NCBI GenBank assembly: GCA_934747965.1
Contig: CAKVHI010000003.1
Location: forward strand, 1 to 64,000
Direction of reading: 5' to 3'
From: an uncultured Clostridia bacterium
GTDB taxonomy: Bacteria; Bacillota; Clostridia; Christensenellales; UBA1242
DNA length: 64,000 nucleotides
Numbering within the stretch: the first letter of the stretch is position 1; the number at the start of each line of letters is the position of its first letter. The notes under the pieces are model-generated. The model ran no database searches, was not told the origin of the DNA, and saw only the letters and a program-made list of their open reading frames with translations. A program made the position numbers and the translations under genes. Of this stretch, positions 29,143-37,210 are shown piece by piece.

Positions 29143-29724
29143 TTATTTTCCTGCAAAAACTTGGATATTTTCGCTAGGAATAGATACTATTGCTTCTACG
29201 GCTTTCAAGATGTTAAGTTTAACATTAATATCTTCAGCCCCACCAGCAACAACCAAAACTCCGTTAACTTTTGGCAAAATCTCCATCAAAATTATGGGTT
29301 TGCTTGTCCCGTTCTCTGTAACAATAATCGGAGTTTTAACAACTGTTACATTTTTTCCTTTTTCGTTTTCCACTGTTTTTTCCTCAACATTGTTAGCAAT
29401 CACAACTTCTCCACCACTTGAAACACTAACCACAACAGCAACATTTTTAACACCTTTCAAACTACTTAAAGTCGAAGTTAGTTTTTCTTCCAAAAGTTTG
29501 GCGTATTCACTTGAACTTGTAACCAAAACTTGGGAAGAAGATTCAGCATTTGTTTTTGTACTGCTTTTTTGAGGACTGAAATTTACAAAATAGATAACAA
29601 GCAGTAAACTAATAAATATTATGCAAATTATTATTTCAATATGCTTAACATTTTTAAGTTTTTTGAACAACGGCAATTTAAAAAGATTTTCAACTAATTT
29701 TCCATCTTTTTTATTCTCACTCAC
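29143..29724 (-). CDS. spoIIIAG: Stage III sporulation protein AG
   Basis: 193 aa. A single membrane helix (IEIIICIIFISLLLVIYFV, residues about 29-47), then a Ser-rich linker and the ring-building domain (GVKNVAVVVSVSSGGEVVI, GVLVVAGGAEDINVK). SpoIIIAG forms the large ring of the mother cell-forespore channel. It overlaps spoIIIAF by eight bases. Confidence 0.94.
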   Translation of the reverse strand: MSENKKDGKLVENLFKLPLFKKLKNVKHIEIIICIIFISLLLVIYFVNFSPQKSSTKTNAESSSQVLVTSSSEYAKLLEEKLTSTLSSLKGVKNVAVVVSVSSGGEVVIANNVEEKTVENEKGKNVTVVKTPIIVTENGTSKPIILMEILPKVNGVLVVAGGAEDINVKLNILKAVEAIVSIPSENIQVFAGK

Positions 29725-30208
29725 TTATCACCACCTTTTCACTTTCTATCCCCAAAACAGAAATAATGATTGATTTTATTTCCTGATATTTATCTATATG
29801 CAAGCCATTATTATTGATAACTAAATTTTTCAAATTAACATTAACTTTTTCAATTTGAAATCTCTTTGTCGACAAATTCAAACCAATTTCTACTTTACCC
29901 CCCCAAAAACCCTTACTATTAAGTTGTTCTACACAAACTTTTTCCAAATTTTCTTTATATGAATTATTATAATTTTTTATATAATCTTCATTTATTTCAA
30001 CACTTGATTGATTGTAAATAAACTTATTAAAATCTATATCATTTATATTTATTTTAAGAACAGGTGAAATCATAACAAACACAACAAAAACAGAAAAAAT
30101 CGCTTTTATATATTTTTGCATTTCACCTTCAGGCAATATCAAATCAACAAGCACACTAATAATAACAATCCCAACAACAGACAAAAGCCATCCAGAAATC
30201 AAACTCAT
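29717..30208 (-). CDS. spoIIIAF: Stage III sporulation protein AF
   Basis: 163 aa. Two membrane helices (residues about 5-25 and 35-52, the second with FSVFVVFVMISPVLK) precede a ring-building-type soluble domain. The N-terminal VDLILPEGEMQKYIKAIFS is the family signature. Component of the SpoIIIA-SpoIIQ channel. Confidence 0.93.
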   Translation of the reverse strand: MSLISGWLLSVVGIVIISVLVDLILPEGEMQKYIKAIFSVFVVFVMISPVLKININDIDFNKFIYNQSSVEINEDYIKNYNNSYKENLEKVCVEQLNSKGFWGGKVEIGLNLSTKRFQIEKVNVNLKNLVINNNGLHIDKYQEIKSIIISVLGIESEKVVISE

Positions 30209-30211
30209 TCT

Positions 30212-31408
30212 TTACCCCCAATAAACATTACCTGAAGTCATTAAAAGTCCAACAGAAATAAGATACATAAGAGCGACACACAAAATTGACGCAATAAGCA
30301 TATTTATTGCCTTAGAAACCGAAAACAAAAAGTTTGAAATTTTGTCATCCATCATAGGCTCAAGAACAGCCGACAATAGATGAAGAGCCCATTTAAACAC
30401 CAAAATCGTAACTATAGGCGACAAAATAGACAAAATAATAAGCAATAGTCCTGCAGTGCCAACAGCATTTTTAATCAAAACCGAACTTGCCATTATAAGG
30501 TTAAAACCATCACTTAAATAACCCCCAACAATAGGAACATAAGTCTTTAAAGCATATTTTGTCGTTCTTATTGAAACACTATCAAAACTTCCGGCGCTTA
30601 TACCTTTTATAGCCATAGTGCCGGTAAACACAGTAAAAACAATGCCTATAACCCATTTAAAAACATCATTTAATAAACTAGAAAATTTGTTTAATTTAAC
30701 ATTATTTGATAAATTTCCAACGACCGAAATAACAAAACTTACCAAAAAAATAGGCAAAACAATGTAACTAAAAACATTTATAATCAGCCCACTAAGCATA
30801 GCCATTATCGGCTGGTAAATTCCAACACTTACGGTATTCCCAACAGAAGCCATAAGAGTTAAAATTATTGGAAAAATAACTTCCATTTGGTTTTGCATAG
30901 ATTTTATAGAAGAAGTTGCAATATTTACCAAGTTTGTAATGCTTGCACAAACAATTATAATAACTGCCGAATAACAAACAAAGTGAACAATACTAGACAA
31001 ATTTTTGTTGCCTTTTGTTTTGAAATGTCCAACAACATTTGAAAGTATTGCCAAGGCAAAAACCGAAGCCAAAAGCGGAATTATCTTTTTAAAATCAGAC
31101 AAAAAAGTTTTTAAAAAGGAAGAAAACAAATCTTTAAAATCAAATGAATACTCGCCACTTATAAGCTTTTTAACCTTGTCTAAAAAACTACTTGCCCCAA
31201 AGTTTTCCGAGTTTTCTAGTTTGCTTAATTCATCATCTAAATCTTTAAAATCAAAGAAACCGAGTTTATCGTCCGTTTCTTTTTGTAAATCTTCTTCAAT
31301 AGATATTGAATAGTTAAGCCCTTCACTTTTACAATCTTTGTTAAAACAAACAAAACTACAAGAGATTAAGGCTATTATAAATACCAAAATCAAAAAACGC
31401 TTTTTCAT
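30212..31408 (-). CDS. spoIIIAE: Stage III sporulation protein AE
   Basis: 398 aa polytopic membrane protein with an N-terminal signal-like segment (KKRFLILVFIIALISCSFVC) and about seven further helices. SpoIIIAE is the permease-like part of the channel. ATG 31408 overlaps the spoIIIAD stop (ATGA); the longer frame from 31465 would run deep into spoIIIAD and is rejected. Confidence 0.94.
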   Translation of the reverse strand: MKKRFLILVFIIALISCSFVCFNKDCKSEGLNYSISIEEDLQKETDDKLGFFDFKDLDDELSKLENSENFGASSFLDKVKKLISGEYSFDFKDLFSSFLKTFLSDFKKIIPLLASVFALAILSNVVGHFKTKGNKNLSSIVHFVCYSAVIIIVCASITNLVNIATSSIKSMQNQMEVIFPIILTLMASVGNTVSVGIYQPIMAMLSGLIINVFSYIVLPIFLVSFVISVVGNLSNNVKLNKFSSLLNDVFKWVIGIVFTVFTGTMAIKGISAGSFDSVSIRTTKYALKTYVPIVGGYLSDGFNLIMASSVLIKNAVGTAGLLLIILSILSPIVTILVFKWALHLLSAVLEPMMDDKISNFLFSVSKAINMLIASILCVALMYLISVGLLMTSGNVYWG

Positions 31409-31791
31409 TTTATAATACCCACAATAGTAGTTATCATTGAACTTATTATCGGAAGAGCCAAACATAAAATTATTACCTTCCCAGCAAGCAAAACCTTGTC
31501 AGCGACCGAACTGTTTCCCGTATCTTGGCAAACATTTGCGCCAAATTCAGTTATATAACCAACACCTACTATTTTTAATACGCTAGAAAACAACGCAAAA
31601 TCAACTTTTGTTTTACTCACAATTTGGACAAACGAATTAACAATTTGCCCTAAATAATTTACTAAACTTATCAAAATTATAATTCCGCCAGCCAAAGAAA
31701 CCAAAATCGACAATTCTGGTTTAAATTGCTTTAGAACAATAGTAGCAACACAAGTAACAACTCCTATAATAATAATTTTGATTATATCCAC
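31405..31791 (-). CDS. spoIIIAD: Stage III sporulation protein AD
   Basis: 128 aa with GTG start at 31791, seven bases after GGGGG. From here the N-terminus (VDIIKIIIIGVVTCVATIVL) aligns with known SpoIIIAD. The frame is open 23 codons further to 31860, which would add another hydrophobic segment but would exceed family length. The family core VGYITEFGANVCQDTGNSSVADKV is present. Confidence 0.92.
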   Translation of the reverse strand: MDIIKIIIIGVVTCVATIVLKQFKPELSILVSLAGGIIILISLVNYLGQIVNSFVQIVSKTKVDFALFSSVLKIVGVGYITEFGANVCQDTGNSSVADKVLLAGKVIILCLALPIISSMITTIVGIIK

Positions 31792-31905
31792 ACCGCCCCC
31801 ATAAGAAAAATAATAAGTTAGCACAAGCCTTGTTACAAATAAAATTAGCATTACAAACACGGATAAGTAAAGTTATATTTTAATAACATTAAAACTCAAA
31901 TCCAC

Positions 31906-32103
31906 TCAAAACAAGGTAAACAAATTTTTAACTGTTGTAAACAACTCGTTAATAAGTTTTACCACCATTAAAAGTACAATTATTAACCCAGACAAAGTTG
32001 TAAAAGTTGCAATTTCATCCTTTCCTGCATATTTTAAAACTTGATTTACGACCGCTGTTAAAATTCCTATTCCCGCTATCTTAAAAATTATTTCAACACC
32101 CAT
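31906..32103 (-). CDS. spoIIIAC: Stage III sporulation protein AC
   Basis: 65 aa, two membrane helices, usual size. GIGILTAVVNQVLKYAGKDE is the family signature. A 55-base gap containing a palindromic element separates it from spoIIIAB, whereas these genes normally abut. Confidence 0.93.
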   Translation of the reverse strand: MGVEIIFKIAGIGILTAVVNQVLKYAGKDEIATFTTLSGLIIVLLMVVKLINELFTTVKNLFTLF

Positions 32104-32112
32104 TTTTACCCC

Positions 32113-32158
32113 TTTTGCATAGTATTTTGCATAGTACTATGCATAGTACTATGCAAAA
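32113..32158. repeat. GCATAGTA palindromic element, copy 4 (perfect)
   Basis: A perfect 34-bp palindrome at 32125-32158, each half being TTTTGCATAGTACTATG or its complement, preceded by one more TTTTGCATAGTA unit (32113-32124). It lies inside the spoIIIA operon between spoIIIAB and spoIIIAC and touches the spoIIIAB stop codon. In RNA it would form a very stable hairpin. Confidence 0.95.
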
Positions 32159-32629
32159 CTAAATTAAGATTATACAAACCAATATTGCCACCAAAATTGA
32201 CAGTTTTTTGTACATACTTCCTTGCTTATCATTATTCAATTTTGCCTGTTTCAACAAACTATCAAAGATTTCAAGATTTTTATCGATATACTCTTTTTGA
32301 CTTTCGCAATCGCTTTTTCCCAAACCTTTAAAAAAATCTTTTAATTTGTTGTTTTCCTCTTTAGAAATCAAATTCAAATCAACAAATTCTTTATCTTGCA
32401 AACTATTTTTATAATTCAACAATAACTCTGTCAAGTCAGTATTTTTCGTTTTGTAATTGTCAACAATTTCAACAATATCCCTTTCAAAAAAACCTATTTC
32501 ACTTTTAAGATAAATTAAAAAATTTTTAAATTCATAGTAAAATTTTTCTTTTTTCTTAAATTTGTTTCCTATATTAAAACCTAAAACACAAATTGACCCG
32601 AAAATTAAACCCAAAATTAAGCTTTTCAT
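32159..32629 (-). CDS. spoIIIAB: Stage III sporulation protein AB
   Basis: 156 aa. N-terminal helix (LILGLIFGSICVLGFNIGNKF), a helical GspF-like domain (FLIYLKSEIGFFERDIVEIV) and a C-terminal membrane helix (LSILVAILVCIILI). Its ATG overlaps the spoIIIAA stop (ATGA). Confidence 0.92.
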   Translation of the reverse strand: MKSLILGLIFGSICVLGFNIGNKFKKKEKFYYEFKNFLIYLKSEIGFFERDIVEIVDNYKTKNTDLTELLLNYKNSLQDKEFVDLNLISKEENNKLKDFFKGLGKSDCESQKEYIDKNLEIFDSLLKQAKLNNDKQGSMYKKLSILVAILVCIILI

Positions 32630-33540
32630 AACAACCTGACTAAATTCTCATCAAAGATACCTTCAAGCGTTCCTGCCCCATTTTTTTTGCTTAAAACAAC
32701 ATAGCGTTTAAATACCTTTTTTGTAAGAATTTCATTAAATAATTTTTTTTCTTTCAAATCATTAATATCTTTTGAATGTGTAGTGGCAACAATATTAACT
32801 CCACTATTACAAGCATAAATTAAACTATCAACATCATCTTTGTTGCAAATTTCATCTGTTATAATAACATTAGGGTTCATTGTTCTTATCCCATTTTCAA
32901 AGCCTGTTTTTTTGTTTCCAAACTGAATTATGTCTGTAAATTTCCCCACATCCATGCCGGCTTCGCCTTTGTTTAAACTCGAAATCTCATTTCTTTCATC
33001 CAAAATTAATAAATTTATGGGATAGTTTCGTTTACCAATTTGATAGCATAAATCTCTTATAAAAGTCGTTTTTCCACTTCCAGGGCTCGAAATGATTAAT
33101 GTATTCAAAACTTGTCCTGCTTCGACAATGAAATTTAATGAATTTAAACTACAATTTCTAACTTCGTGAGGAAATCTTATATTCAAACTATTAAAGTTTT
33201 TAACGGTTTTTATGTAGCCATTTTCTTCAACCACTTCGCCACACAGTCCGATTCTTATTCCGCTGCTTAAAGCGATAAATCCTCTTTTTAAATCTTCATT
33301 TACACTATAAAGTGAATAGTTGCTTGCTTTCATAACTACGCTATCAATCAAATTTCTTGTGCATATTATAGCATTTTCCTCATCATTGCAAAGACCTTCC
33401 GGGCTTAAAAAATAAAGTTTGCTTCCATAATTAATAACAATAGGCTTTGAAATTCTTAATCTAATTTCAAACAAAAAACTATACTTAACTGTTTTTGCAA
33501 TAAGTTCATACAAGTCTGTTGGCAAAATTTTATCTAACAT
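32626..33540 (-). CDS. spoIIIAA: Stage III sporulation protein AA (ATPase)
   Basis: 304 aa. Secretion-type ATPase of the SpoIIIA channel: Walker A ISSPGSGKTTFIRDL, Walker B region LLILDERNEI, and NVIITDEI. ATG 33540 is chosen, seven bases after AAGGA; a TTG two codons earlier overlaps that site. It is the first gene of the eight-gene operon; a sigma-E promoter is expected, but I could not fix its boxes. Confidence 0.94.
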   Translation of the reverse strand: MLDKILPTDLYELIAKTVKYSFLFEIRLRISKPIVINYGSKLYFLSPEGLCNDEENAIICTRNLIDSVVMKASNYSLYSVNEDLKRGFIALSSGIRIGLCGEVVEENGYIKTVKNFNSLNIRFPHEVRNCSLNSLNFIVEAGQVLNTLIISSPGSGKTTFIRDLCYQIGKRNYPINLLILDERNEISSLNKGEAGMDVGKFTDIIQFGNKKTGFENGIRTMNPNVIITDEICNKDDVDSLIYACNSGVNIVATTHSKDINDLKEKKLFNEILTKKVFKRYVVLSKKNGAGTLEGIFDENLVRLL

Positions 33541-33570
33541 ATACAATTCCTTTTTACTATAAATATTTAT

Positions 33571-33596
33571 AAAAAAAGCCTATTATTACAATAGGC
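33571..33596 (-). terminator. Second terminator after efp
   Basis: GCCTATT/AATAGGC with a five-base loop and seven T on the minus strand. It isolates spoIIIAA from readthrough. Confidence 0.85.
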
Positions 33597-33600
33597 AAAT

Positions 33601-33633
33601 AAAAAACACAAGATTACATTTTTCTTGTGTTTT
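33601..33633 (-). terminator. First terminator after efp
   Basis: AAAACACAAG (minus strand, from 33633) pairs with CTTGTGTTTT and a T-run follows. Confidence 0.85.
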
Positions 33634-33646
33634 CGCTATTAAATTA

Positions 33647-34201
33647 TTATACTCTTTCCATATATTCGCCAGTTCTTGTGTCAATTCTAATTCTGTCATG
33701 ATTGTTAACGAATAGTGGCACTCTTAATTCTTTTCCAGTTTCAACTTTTGCCATTTTAGAAGCACTTGTAGCAGTGTTTCCTGCAACTGCTGGGTCACAT
33801 TCAACAATTTCAAGTTCAACAAAAAGAGGTGGTTCAACTGAAATAATTTTTCCACTAGCTGAAACAACTGTGCACATCAAGCCATCCATTAGATAATCAA
33901 AAATAGCTGTGCAATCTTTGCTGTTTACTGGAAGTTGTTCATAAGTTTCTGGATCCATAAAATAATAAATTTCACCATCATTATAAAGATATTGCATTTC
34001 TTTTCTTTCAACTTGTACGGCTTCAACTTTTTCGTTAGTTTTGAAGTTTCTTTCAATTACTTGTCCAGTTTCAACATTCTTGATTTTTCCACGAATGAAA
34101 GCAGCAAGCCTAGGTTGACAAACATGTTGCCATTCAATAGCTTGATACAATTTTCCCTCCCATTCAAAAGTTGTTCCCACTTTAACATCTGCTGTTAACA
34201 T
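33647..34201 (-). CDS. efp: Translation elongation factor P
   Basis: 184 aa, three-domain EF-P that relieves ribosome stalling at polyproline. The C-terminal GxxxxVPLFVNNHDRIRIDTRTGEY region is standard. The P-site loop in domain I reads HVCQPRLAAFIR, where Bacillus-type EF-P has KPGKG with a tip lysine; here the tip residue is arginine. AGGAGG precedes the ATG. Confidence 0.96.
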   Translation of the reverse strand: MLTADVKVGTTFEWEGKLYQAIEWQHVCQPRLAAFIRGKIKNVETGQVIERNFKTNEKVEAVQVERKEMQYLYNDGEIYYFMDPETYEQLPVNSKDCTAIFDYLMDGLMCTVVSASGKIISVEPPLFVELEIVECDPAVAGNTATSASKMAKVETGKELRVPLFVNNHDRIRIDTRTGEYMERV

Positions 34202-34213
34202 TATTATTCCTCC

Positions 34214-35059
34214 TTATAAATTATTATATATATTTTTAAGTTTAAGGGCATCTGTCGCCATTTTGCCCTTAGACTCACAAATAACTGTTGGATTTAGTTT
34301 ATATTCCTTAATCACTTTCGCCAAATTTTCAAAATCAGGCCCAAACTTTGTGTCCGACAAATCAAGATGTTTTAATTCTCCTTTTTCTGAATAAGCGATT
34401 TTAGAAAAATGGATATGAACATTTTGAGTTTTATTTATTCCAAGTTTTTTAATTGAATAATCAAAAATCTTTCTAAAATCATCTTCGGTTTTCAAACCAC
34501 CTTGCATAACACAATTAATATGTCCAAAATCAAATGTAGGAATTAGGCACTTATCAAGAGTGCATAAATCAATAATTTCTTGATAACTTCCAATCTGTGA
34601 ATATTTACCCATAGTTTCTGGACAAATTATAAAATTATTTAAACCTTTTTCGTACACTTCACAAAGCAATGCATCATAACCTTGATATAAAACTTTAAGT
34701 GCTTCACTTCTTGTATTTTCTAAATTTGTTCCGCTGTGAACAACCAGCTTTTTGCCACCAAACAAATTCAAAATATTTAGACTGTTTAAAACATAATTTA
34801 TAGATTTTTGCCGTGCTTCCAAACTAGGATTTGCAAAATTAATAAAATATGGAGCATGAACACTAACTTCAATATTTTGCTTTTTTGCTTCAGCACCCAA
34901 AAGGCTAGCCGATTCAGGTTTGATTGTTATTCCATTTCCTAGCGAATATTCAAACAATTCTAACCCCAAATTGTTTAGCCATTCAAAAACTTCAATAGTT
35001 TTTTTATGTCCTTCACTATAAAACAATTCATCATTTCCACTTGGACCAAATTTAACCAT
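34214..35059 (-). CDS. Apurinic endonuclease family 2 (endonuclease IV-like)
   Basis: 281 aa TIM barrel. Zinc-ligand positions of Nfo are recognisable: HAPYFIN, VVHSG, CPETMG, FDFGHI, HIHFS and CESKG. It probably cleaves abasic sites. ATG 35059 follows AGGT and lies just after the truB stop; a longer frame from 35104 overlaps truB. Sequence around the last metal cluster is divergent, so a related TIM-barrel function is possible. Confidence 0.8.
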   Translation of the reverse strand: MVKFGPSGNDELFYSEGHKKTIEVFEWLNNLGLELFEYSLGNGITIKPESASLLGAEAKKQNIEVSVHAPYFINFANPSLEARQKSINYVLNSLNILNLFGGKKLVVHSGTNLENTRSEALKVLYQGYDALLCEVYEKGLNNFIICPETMGKYSQIGSYQEIIDLCTLDKCLIPTFDFGHINCVMQGGLKTEDDFRKIFDYSIKKLGINKTQNVHIHFSKIAYSEKGELKHLDLSDTKFGPDFENLAKVIKEYKLNPTVICESKGKMATDALKLKNIYNNL

Positions 35060-35061
35060 AT

Positions 35062-35919
35062 TTATACCTGCAAATTTGTTTTGATTGAAAGCAAATTGGC
35101 ACAAACACTGCCAATCCCTATTAACTTATTTTGACAATAAACAACAAGATTGTTGGCGTTTTCATGTTCAACTTTAACTTTAACCCCATTAGAAACTTTA
35201 AATAACAAATTATCATCTAAAATCAATTTTTGATAGTCTTTAAGCAAAGTATCTAACTCAGTAATTTTATCAGAAAAGTTGGTATTTGTCAAACTTTTGT
35301 AGTAGGTTGAATTTAAAATATCAAATTTTCCGCTTTCAACCCTTATTAAAGCACTCATAAAAGCACAAGAATTAGTTAATTTCCCCAAATCTCTTGCAAG
35401 ACTTCTAATATAAGTTCCACCCTCACAAACAATATTAAACAAAAAACTACTTTCGTTTATTTTGCAAATTAATTCAAAATTCTCAACCACAACTTCCTTA
35501 GGCTTAATTTCAAAACTTTTACCACTTCTTGCAAGTTCGTAAGCCCTTGTTCCATTAATGTTTTTTGCACTGAAATTTGGCGGAATTTGACTGATTTTTC
35601 CAACAAGTTGTTTTAATGCAATTTTTAACTCTTCTTCAGTAGGAATTTTTTTGCAAGTTTTAATAACTTTTCCTTCACTATCAAGAGTATCCGTTTCTTT
35701 TCCAAAACAAAATATTGCTCTATAGACTTTCTTTTTGCTCAAATAATAATCAAAAAGTTTTGTTCCCTTATTAACCATAACAGGCAAAACACCACAAGCC
35801 AAGGGGTCAAGAGTGCCTAAGTGCCCTAATTTTTTTATGTTTAAATTTCTTTTGAGATTAGTCAAAACATAATTACTAGAAATTCCACAAGGTTTATACA
35901 CATTTATTATTCCGTGCAT
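35062..35919 (-). CDS. truB: tRNA pseudouridine-55 synthase
   Basis: 285 aa. Catalytic aspartate in GHLGTLDPLACGVLPV; KVYRAIFCFGKETDT and EGGTYIRSLARDLG are typical. It makes pseudouridine 55 in the T-loop. It overlaps nrnA. The ribF gene that usually follows is not here. Confidence 0.96.
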   Translation of the reverse strand: MHGIINVYKPCGISSNYVLTNLKRNLNIKKLGHLGTLDPLACGVLPVMVNKGTKLFDYYLSKKKVYRAIFCFGKETDTLDSEGKVIKTCKKIPTEEELKIALKQLVGKISQIPPNFSAKNINGTRAYELARSGKSFEIKPKEVVVENFELICKINESSFLFNIVCEGGTYIRSLARDLGKLTNSCAFMSALIRVESGKFDILNSTYYKSLTNTNFSDKITELDTLLKDYQKLILDDNLLFKVSNGVKVKVEHENANNLVVYCQNKLIGIGSVCANLLSIKTNLQV

Positions 35920-36863
35920 TTAAGATATTCCTTTGCTTTTTCAATAATTTTTTTCTTTACACTGTTTTTGTTGCCATAAATTTTGCACCCAGAAGCAAAT
36001 TTATGTCCTCCACCGCCAAAAAGACGGGCAAAATTACAAACATCAGTATTTGCACTTCTAAACGAAACCCTAAACACGCCTTCTTTTTCTTCACAAATTA
36101 CGCAAATAATTTTGTAGTTTTCAAGCCCAGATAACGAAAAAATAATGCATGGTGTATAGTCTATTTCAACATCGTACTTTTGTAAATCTTTTTGCAAAAT
36201 ATAGGTTAATGCCAAACTATTGTCAAAAAAACTTTCAAGCCTTTGTATTGTTTCTGCTGTTAATTTTAATTGATTTAATTTCTTTTCCCTAAACAATGTG
36301 TAATTAATTTTTTCTATCTCTTCATTTATATCCTTACAAAGGTTTTCAGCAACCTCATATAAGTTGTTTGTTATGTTATACAAAAAACACCCACTATCCG
36401 TTGCTAAACCCGTGTAAAGCGAAATTTTAATGCTTTTTGTGAAATTTATTTTTAATTCTTTTAAAAAATAATACAATATTTCACATGTAGAGCTTGCATC
36501 ACTATTAACAACCTGAAATTTAGTAAAATTTTCATTATTTAAATGATGGTCAATATTTATGATATTTTCGCAATTTTTTAATACTTTTTCCATCGTGCCT
36601 ATTCGTTTAATTTCACCACAATCAAGCACAAAGGCTAGGTCATATTTTTTGTTTTGACACTCAGTTTTTATTTCATCAGTTTTCAAAAACCACAAACGGT
36701 CGCCAATTTCGTCTTGAGAAAATACATCAACATTTTTTCCAAGTTGTTCCAAAGCTTCTTTAAGTGCCAAACTAGACCCTATAGCATCGCCATCTGGATT
36801 AATATGAAAAAATATTGCAATATTTTTTGATTTTTCAATTAAAGTTTTAATCTCTTTTGTCAT
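35907..36863 (-). CDS. nrnA: DHH-family bifunctional oligoribonuclease/pAp phosphatase
   Basis: 318 aa. DHH motifs: NPDGDAIGSSLAL, FVLDCG, NIDHHLNN, and ATDSGCF; the DHHA1 tail has GGGHKFASGC. NrnA degrades short RNAs and 3',5'-pAp. Position between rbfA and truB is conserved. Confidence 0.93.
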   Translation of the reverse strand: MTKEIKTLIEKSKNIAIFFHINPDGDAIGSSLALKEALEQLGKNVDVFSQDEIGDRLWFLKTDEIKTECQNKKYDLAFVLDCGEIKRIGTMEKVLKNCENIINIDHHLNNENFTKFQVVNSDASSTCEILYYFLKELKINFTKSIKISLYTGLATDSGCFLYNITNNLYEVAENLCKDINEEIEKINYTLFREKKLNQLKLTAETIQRLESFFDNSLALTYILQKDLQKYDVEIDYTPCIIFSLSGLENYKIICVICEEKEGVFRVSFRSANTDVCNFARLFGGGGHKFASGCKIYGNKNSVKKKIIEKAKEYLKCTE

Positions 36864-37200
36864 TATTAAGCCCTTTTAAAAGTTCATTTATGCGGTTTTC
36901 ATTATTTATTCCTTCATCCAAAGAAAAAACAAGTTCTGGAGTTATCCTTAATTTAACATTTTTAGCAATTTCACGCCTTAAAAACGGAATGCTATTTTTT
37001 ATTATATTAAAACTCATCTCTTTTTTGTCATCAGGGAAAATGCTTAATTTTATTTTTGCATGGCTTAAATCTGGTGAAGTATCAACATCAAGAACAGACA
37101 CAAAAACTCCTTGCAATCTTGGATCAGAAAGTTTAAAAGATATAAGTTTTGATAATTCTTTTTGAATTTCACTGTTTATTTTTAAAATTCGATTTGACAT
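36847..37200 (-). CDS. rbfA: Ribosome-binding factor A
   Basis: 117 aa KH-fold 30S maturation factor. It starts SNRILKINSEIQKELSKLI; core DPRLQGVFVSVLDVDTSPDLSHAKI. GAGGTGG precedes the ATG; it overlaps nrnA by 17 bases. Confidence 0.95.
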   Translation of the reverse strand: MSNRILKINSEIQKELSKLISFKLSDPRLQGVFVSVLDVDTSPDLSHAKIKLSIFPDDKKEMSFNIIKNSIPFLRREIAKNVKLRITPELVFSLDEGINNENRINELLKGLNNDKRD

Positions 37201-37210
37201 AACACCACCT

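Noticed and set aside
31792..31860. N-terminal extension of spoIIIAD back to 31860
   Set aside because: The GTG at 31791 has a ribosome site and gives the family length and N-terminus.
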